Positions 8,312 to 10,445 of a DNA stretch of 10,445 bases are shown here, piece after piece. Origin of the DNA: Nanobdellota archaeon (GTDB lineage Archaea > Nanobdellota > Nanobdellia > Woesearchaeales > JAHJBD01). Numbering within the stretch: the first letter of the stretch is position 1; the number at the start of each line of letters is the position of its first letter. The stretch lies in assembly GCA_018813725.1 (NCBI GenBank), contig JAHJBD010000022.1, forward strand, positions 1-10,445. Reading direction: 5' to 3'. The notes below the pieces were generated by a model. That model had not been told where the DNA came from, made no database searches, and saw only the letters and a program-made list of their open reading frames with translations. Made by a program: the position numbers and the translations under genes.

Positions 8312-8319
8312 TATATAAA
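8312..8319 (-). promoter_or_regulatory. TATA box for the 18-codon ORF
   Basis: On the minus strand TTTATATA (followed by C) is preceded by purine-rich GCAAAGG, consistent with an archaeal BRE. It has the same form as the zpr1, uvrA and sepF boxes. The predicted start is near 8289, giving a leader of about 29 bases that contains the ribosome-binding site. Confidence 0.55.
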
Positions 8320-8380
8320 CCTTTGCTTTTAAGCCATATTCCATATATGAAAAACCTTAAATATCATAGCTTAATTACTT

Positions 8381-8388
8381 TTTTAAAA
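8381..8388 (+). promoter_or_regulatory. Possible TATA element of the FKBP gene
   Basis: TTTTAAAA is a weak TATA-like sequence whose spacing predicts a start near 8411 and a leader of about 29 bases. An alternative is CTTAAATA at 8356-8363. The ribosome-binding site CGGAG (8427-8431), 8 bases before ATG 8440, supports a leadered transcript. Confidence 0.35.
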
Positions 8389-8439
8389 ATCGTCTAAATA
8401 GGCTTATTCTGCTTATATTCGAGAAACGGAGTTGATATT

Positions 8440-8874
8440 ATGCCAGTTAAAAAAGGAGATAAACTAAAAGTTGATTATACCGGAAAGCTAGATGATGGTA
8501 CTGTATTTGATACTTCAACGCATGGAGACCATTCTCATCCATTGGAATTTGAAGCTGGCTCTGGCCAGGTTATAAAAGGCTTTGATGATGCAGTTATGGG
8601 CATGGAAAAAGATGAGGAAAAAGAGTTTAAGATCGAATGCAAGAACGCTTATGGTGAGCATAATGCAAGCCTAATACAAAAGGTTCCAAAAGACAAGTTT
8701 CCTAAAGGCCAAGAACCAAAAGCAGGCATGCATCTTATGCTTCAAAGCCCAGAAGGCCAGCAGATACCAGCTAAGATAACTGAAGTTACTGATAAAGAGG
8801 TTACGATTGACCTTAACCATCCACTTGCAGGCAAGAATCTGAACTTTAAGATTAAGATTGTTGATATCGCTTAA
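8440..8874 (+). CDS. SlyD-like FKBP-type peptidyl-prolyl cis-trans isomerase
   Basis: The 144 residues match archaeal short FKBPs, cytoplasmic foldases that isomerise X-Pro bonds and act as chaperones. The FKBP core covers about 1-74 and 123-144: VDYTGKLDDGTVFDTS (Y13, F23, D24), QVIKGFDDAVMGM (43-55), AYGEH (70-74), and the return strand DLNHPLAGKNLNFKI (124-138). Between them, about residues 75-122, lies the insert-in-flap (IF) domain, which binds unfolded substrates. The histidine-rich metal-binding tail of E. coli SlyD is absent, as is common in archaea. No signal peptide is visible. The gene has a ribosome-binding site at 8427-8431. It converges on the zpr1-type gene, with one base between stop codons. 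Confidence 0.95.
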   Translation: MPVKKGDKLKVDYTGKLDDGTVFDTSTHGDHSHPLEFEAGSGQVIKGFDDAVMGMEKDEEKEFKIECKNAYGEHNASLIQKVPKDKFPKGQEPKAGMHLMLQSPEGQQIPAKITEVTDKEVTIDLNHPLAGKNLNFKIKIVDIA

Positions 8875-8900
8875 TCTATTTTTTTAATTTATCTTTTTTA
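8875..8900 (+). terminator. T-rich tract, probable terminator of the FKBP transcript
   Basis: Directly after the FKBP stop, the plus strand carries T-runs of 7 (8879-8885), 3 (8888-8890) and 6 (8894-8899). Archaeal termination typically uses such T-tracts without a hairpin. The same bases on the other strand encode the lysine-rich tail of the ZPR1 protein. Confidence 0.55.
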
Positions 8901-9400
8901 GCTTTATCAGAAATGATGGCAGAATTTCCTGTTGGATCTTCGATGATCAATTTACCTTTCTCAGAACCCCAAAGTATCCTGTTGATCTTCTTTATCAGCT
9001 TGTAAGCAGCATTCTTGTTATCCTTATCTTCTTCAGATTCATACACCTTTTGTATCTGCTCCTTTATCCTGTTTAGGATCCCTTCAACATTTGTCACATA
9101 ACCATCAGATGCTGGTCCTGGCTCTATAGTAGAGATGTAGGGTACCTTAACAGTTCCTTCAGAGCTTTTGATGACCCTTATATTCAGATCTTCAGTAGAA
9201 GTAATATCCAGAGTGTACTTTGCTGGCTCTTTTGTCTCAGCAGCCTCAACATCAGCCTTATGATAATGGCAGGATGAACAAGTCATCGAGAAGATGAAAG
9301 TCTTTCCAAAATAAGGCACTTCTGTCTCTTCCTCTAATAAGGTAAGAGTATCCTTCATGCACATCGGGCACTTTTGTCCTTCTAATTTATCTATCGCCAT
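8876..9400 (-). CDS. ZPR1-type zinc-finger protein
   Basis: This is a 174-residue single-module archaeal relative of eukaryotic ZPR1, which in eukaryotes has two such modules and is linked to elongation factor 1A. The four-cysteine zinc finger is C11/C14 and C41/C44 (CPMC and CSSC), separated by the typical VPYFGK stretch. The following beta-rich domain shows DLNIRVIKSSEGTVKVP (71-87) and the family hallmark EPGPASDGYVTNVEGIL (93-109). A helical region and a basic tail rich in Lys (166-174) end the protein. The archaeal function is not established; a role in translation-factor handling is inference from the eukaryotic family. The ATG at 9400 lies 26.5 bases from the TATA box centre, so the mRNA is probably leaderless. 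Confidence 0.93.
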   Translation of the reverse strand: MAIDKLEGQKCPMCMKDTLTLLEEETEVPYFGKTFIFSMTCSSCHYHKADVEAAETKEPAKYTLDITSTEDLNIRVIKSSEGTVKVPYISTIEPGPASDGYVTNVEGILNRIKEQIQKVYESEEDKDNKNAAYKLIKKINRILWGSEKGKLIIEDPTGNSAIISDKAKKDKLKK

Positions 9401-9422
9401 AAAGAAAGAGTTAATAAAAAAA

Positions 9423-9430
9423 TATATAAA
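9423..9430 (-). promoter_or_regulatory. TATA box of the zpr1-type gene
   Basis: On the minus strand TTTATATA within AGGTTTATATATTTTTTT is centred 26.5 bases before the ATG at 9400, placing the expected start on the start codon. It overlaps the downstream arm of the hairpin that follows sepF. Confidence 0.65.
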
Positions 9431-9458
9431 CCTATTGGTTGAAAAACCATTAGGGTTT
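9428..9458 (-). terminator. Imperfect hairpin plus T-run after sepF, overlapping the zpr1 promoter
   Basis: On the minus strand the arm 9458-9445 (AAACCCTAATGGTT) pairs with 9440-9428 (AACCAATAGGTTT) around a 4-base loop, with one bulge and one mismatch. ATATATTTTTTT follows. This fits a terminator for sepF, but the last arm also contains the first bases of the zpr1 TATA box. A second, competing stem (9453-9461 with 9470-9478) shares part of the same sequence. Confidence 0.4.
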
Positions 9459-9483
9459 AGAGATTTATATCTAAAACCTATTG
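9428..9483. repeat. Pair of 10-base direct repeats between sepF and zpr1
   Basis: AAACCTATTG occurs at 9428-9437 and again at 9474-9483, 46 bases apart, with a related inverted copy (TAGGGTTT, 9451-9458) between them. Both copies adjoin AT-rich TATA-like sequence on the minus strand. They could be duplicated promoter or operator elements; function is unknown. Confidence 0.5.
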
Positions 9484-9484
9484 T

Positions 9485-9904
9485 TTAATCACTATATTCT
9501 GTAACTTCTCCAACATGCCCTTGTGACTTTGCTTCTTCTTTCTTGACCCTATGTATATGAGCAAAAGATGGTACAGCTGCTATCCAGTCTTCACCAAAGC
9601 CTGCAATATCTCCTTCGATAGCATCGCAAGTCTTCTTAAGCTTGTTTATAGCTCTTTTAAGCTCAACAATATCTTTATCCTTAAGGGGTTTTATGTTAAC
9701 TAGAGCGATAGTATGTCCATCTCTAAGGTCATCTAAAATCTCTTTTATATGTTCAAAATCAGATATTACATAAGGCTTAACCACAATCTTTGCTCTGTCT
9801 TCAGCTGCCCCTGTATCAAGCTCAACATAACCAGAACCCTCAGCCTCTTCCATTACATCCTGCGAAGGACCCATCTTCCCTTTTAATTTTGATAAAAACC
9901 CCAT
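9485..9904 (-). CDS. sepF: Archaeal SepF, membrane anchor of the FtsZ ring
   Basis: SepF tethers FtsZ to the membrane at the division site; archaeal SepF is reported to be the main anchor where FtsA is absent. With the start chosen here the protein has 139 residues. It begins MGFLSKLKGKMG, which can form the amphipathic membrane-targeting helix expected at the extreme N-terminus, followed by an acidic linker (about 14-36). The SepF domain (about 37-120) shows KIVVKPYVISDFEHIKEIL, GHTIALVNIKPL and DIAGFGEDWIAAVPS, close to archaeal members, then a polar tail. An upstream in-frame ATG at 9919 exists. However, GGAGGG (9917-9912) sits 7 bases before ATG 9904 and would be inside the coding region if the first ATG were used. 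The TATA box at 9958-9965 predicts a start near 9935. ftsZ is not in the window. Confidence 0.92.
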   Translation of the reverse strand: MGFLSKLKGKMGPSQDVMEEAEGSGYVELDTGAAEDRAKIVVKPYVISDFEHIKEILDDLRDGHTIALVNIKPLKDKDIVELKRAINKLKKTCDAIEGDIAGFGEDWIAAVPSFAHIHRVKKEEAKSQGHVGEVTEYSD

Positions 9905-9957
9905 TTTAAAACCCTCCATTAATTATGATTTTGTTATTGTAAAGTTAGGACTACATA

Positions 9958-9965
9958 TATATAAA
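9958..9965 (-). promoter_or_regulatory. TATA box of sepF
   Basis: On the minus strand TTTATATA, followed by TATG, predicts a transcription start near 9935. That gives a leader of about 31 bases to the ATG at 9904, containing the GGAGGG ribosome-binding site (9912-9917). Confidence 0.55.
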
Positions 9966-10006
9966 GATTTCTATTGTCTAAAAATCCTAAGCATATAAAG
10001 AAAAGA

Positions 10007-10014
10007 CTTATATA
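10007..10014 (+). promoter_or_regulatory. TATA box of the membrane-protein gene
   Basis: CTTATATA (followed by C) is centred 26.5 bases before ATG 10037, the same distance as for zpr1 and the receiver-domain gene. This indicates a leaderless transcript and supports the chosen start. It lies back to back with the sepF promoter in a 132-base divergent region. Confidence 0.6.
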
Positions 10015-10036
10015 CAATCATACTTCAGTGATACTG

Positions 10037-10445
10037 ATGGTACTCTTAAAGCGGTTTAATATTGCCCTTATCATCTTCTTAGTTACAGTAACATTTAACC
10101 TAATTGTATCTGGATTTTACCTATTGATGCATGGATTACAGCTATTCTATCTGATAGCTGTTATCTCATCTGCCATATTATTGATATCATCTATAAAACT
10201 TTTAAAGAAATTCATAAAGGATCCAGAGGATTTCATATCATACCTTGATGTTTATTTTAATGCATTGTTTTTATTCACAACAATTGATTTCATCATCTCC
10301 AGCATCATAGCTGGCGGGATACTTATAGAGATCTTAATCTATATACTATATATAGGCTATATAACATTGTACAAGATGTATTTTATGAATAACAAGATTA
10401 TCAAACAGTTATTCGGCTCCAATCTAGATAATAAGTTGTTATTTA
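10037..10445 (+). CDS. Unknown membrane protein with four predicted helices (partial, 3' end outside window)
   Basis: The open frame runs from ATG 10037 to the window edge without a stop, 136 residues. I recognise no family. Hydrophobic stretches at about 9-31, 36-55, 74-92 and 96-115 look like four membrane segments. They are arranged as two pairs separated by a charged loop (56-71, KLLKKFIKDPEDF); the visible end after 116 is polar and basic. The N-terminus (MVLLKRF) has positive charges before the first helix, suggesting it lies in the cytoplasm. The start is supported by the TATA box at leaderless spacing; a GTG three codons upstream is less likely. It diverges from sepF, so a cell-envelope or division link is conceivable but unsupported. 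Confidence 0.75.
   Translation, partial: MVLLKRFNIALIIFLVTVTFNLIVSGFYLLMHGLQLFYLIAVISSAILLISSIKLLKKFIKDPEDFISYLDVYFNALFLFTTIDFIISSIIAGGILIEILIYILYIGYITLYKMYFMNNKIIKQLFGSNLDNKLLF

Larger units (their letters stand above)
8111..8439. other. 329-base intergenic region between pspC-like gene and FKBP gene
   Basis: The left part (8111-8187) holds AT-rich sequence with no convincing gene or strong plus-strand terminator. The middle (8195-8319) carries a complete minus-strand unit described separately: TATA box, palindrome, ribosome-binding site, 18-codon ORF and stem-loop. The right part (8340-8439) is the FKBP promoter and leader region, with weak TATA-like candidates at 8356-8363 and 8381-8388. 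Confidence 0.7.

Noticed and set aside
8226..8318. Plus-strand 30-codon ORF (MWSVSTNVYCF...) opposite the 18-codon ORF
   Set aside because: It has no ribosome-binding site or suitably placed promoter, has odd composition, and covers the minus-strand control elements, which have a better explanation.
9905..9919. Extra five codons at the sepF N-terminus from the upstream ATG
   Set aside because: These codons contain the GGAGGG ribosome-binding site for the second ATG, and the amphipathic helix expected at the SepF N-terminus begins at that second ATG.

Overview
The window looks like ordinary chromosome from an AT-rich archaeon, probably of the DPANN type (for example Woesearchaeota or Pacearchaeota); that lineage guess is inference. 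The archaeal signs are a ZPR1-type zinc-finger protein, an archaeal SepF, a single-domain SlyD-like FKBP, TATA boxes of the form TTTATATA or TTTATAAA, and three genes whose start codon lies where transcription should begin (leaderless mRNAs). No transposase, integrase, CRISPR array, rRNA or tRNA was recognised.

Layout, left to right. Positions 1-740 (minus) hold the 5' part of a signalling protein with a histidine-kinase-like H-box followed by a response-regulator receiver domain; its 3' end is outside the window. Next, 772-1530 (minus) is a YprB-type RNase H-fold nuclease. A divergent promoter region (1531-1619) separates it from a plus-strand operon uvrA-uvrC-uvrB (1620-7911). In that operon each junction is a 4-base ATGA overlap, and a 61-residue PspC-domain membrane protein (7925-8110) follows after 13 bases. 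The operon encodes the complete bacterial-type nucleotide excision repair set: UvrA finds damage, UvrB verifies it and UvrC makes both cuts. UvrC ends right after its endonuclease domain and lacks the usual C-terminal helix-hairpin-helix pair.

The 8111-8439 gap is the least ordinary part. On its minus strand it carries a TATA box, a 12-bp perfect palindrome at the predicted transcription start, the strongest Shine-Dalgarno sequence in the window, an 18-codon ORF, and a 10-bp stem followed by Ts. This is a candidate undescribed small gene.

Then come an FKBP-type prolyl isomerase (8440-8874, plus) and, converging on it with a single base between stop codons, a ZPR1-type protein (8876-9400, minus). 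Upstream of ZPR1 on the same strand lies sepF (9485-9904), the membrane anchor for FtsZ. Diverging from sepF, an unknown protein with four predicted membrane segments (10037 onward, plus) runs off the right edge.

TATA boxes are spaced regularly. Box centre to start codon is about 26.5 bases for the signalling gene, zpr1 and the membrane protein. uvrA, sepF and the 18-codon ORF instead have predicted leaders of about 25-31 bases with a Shine-Dalgarno sequence.
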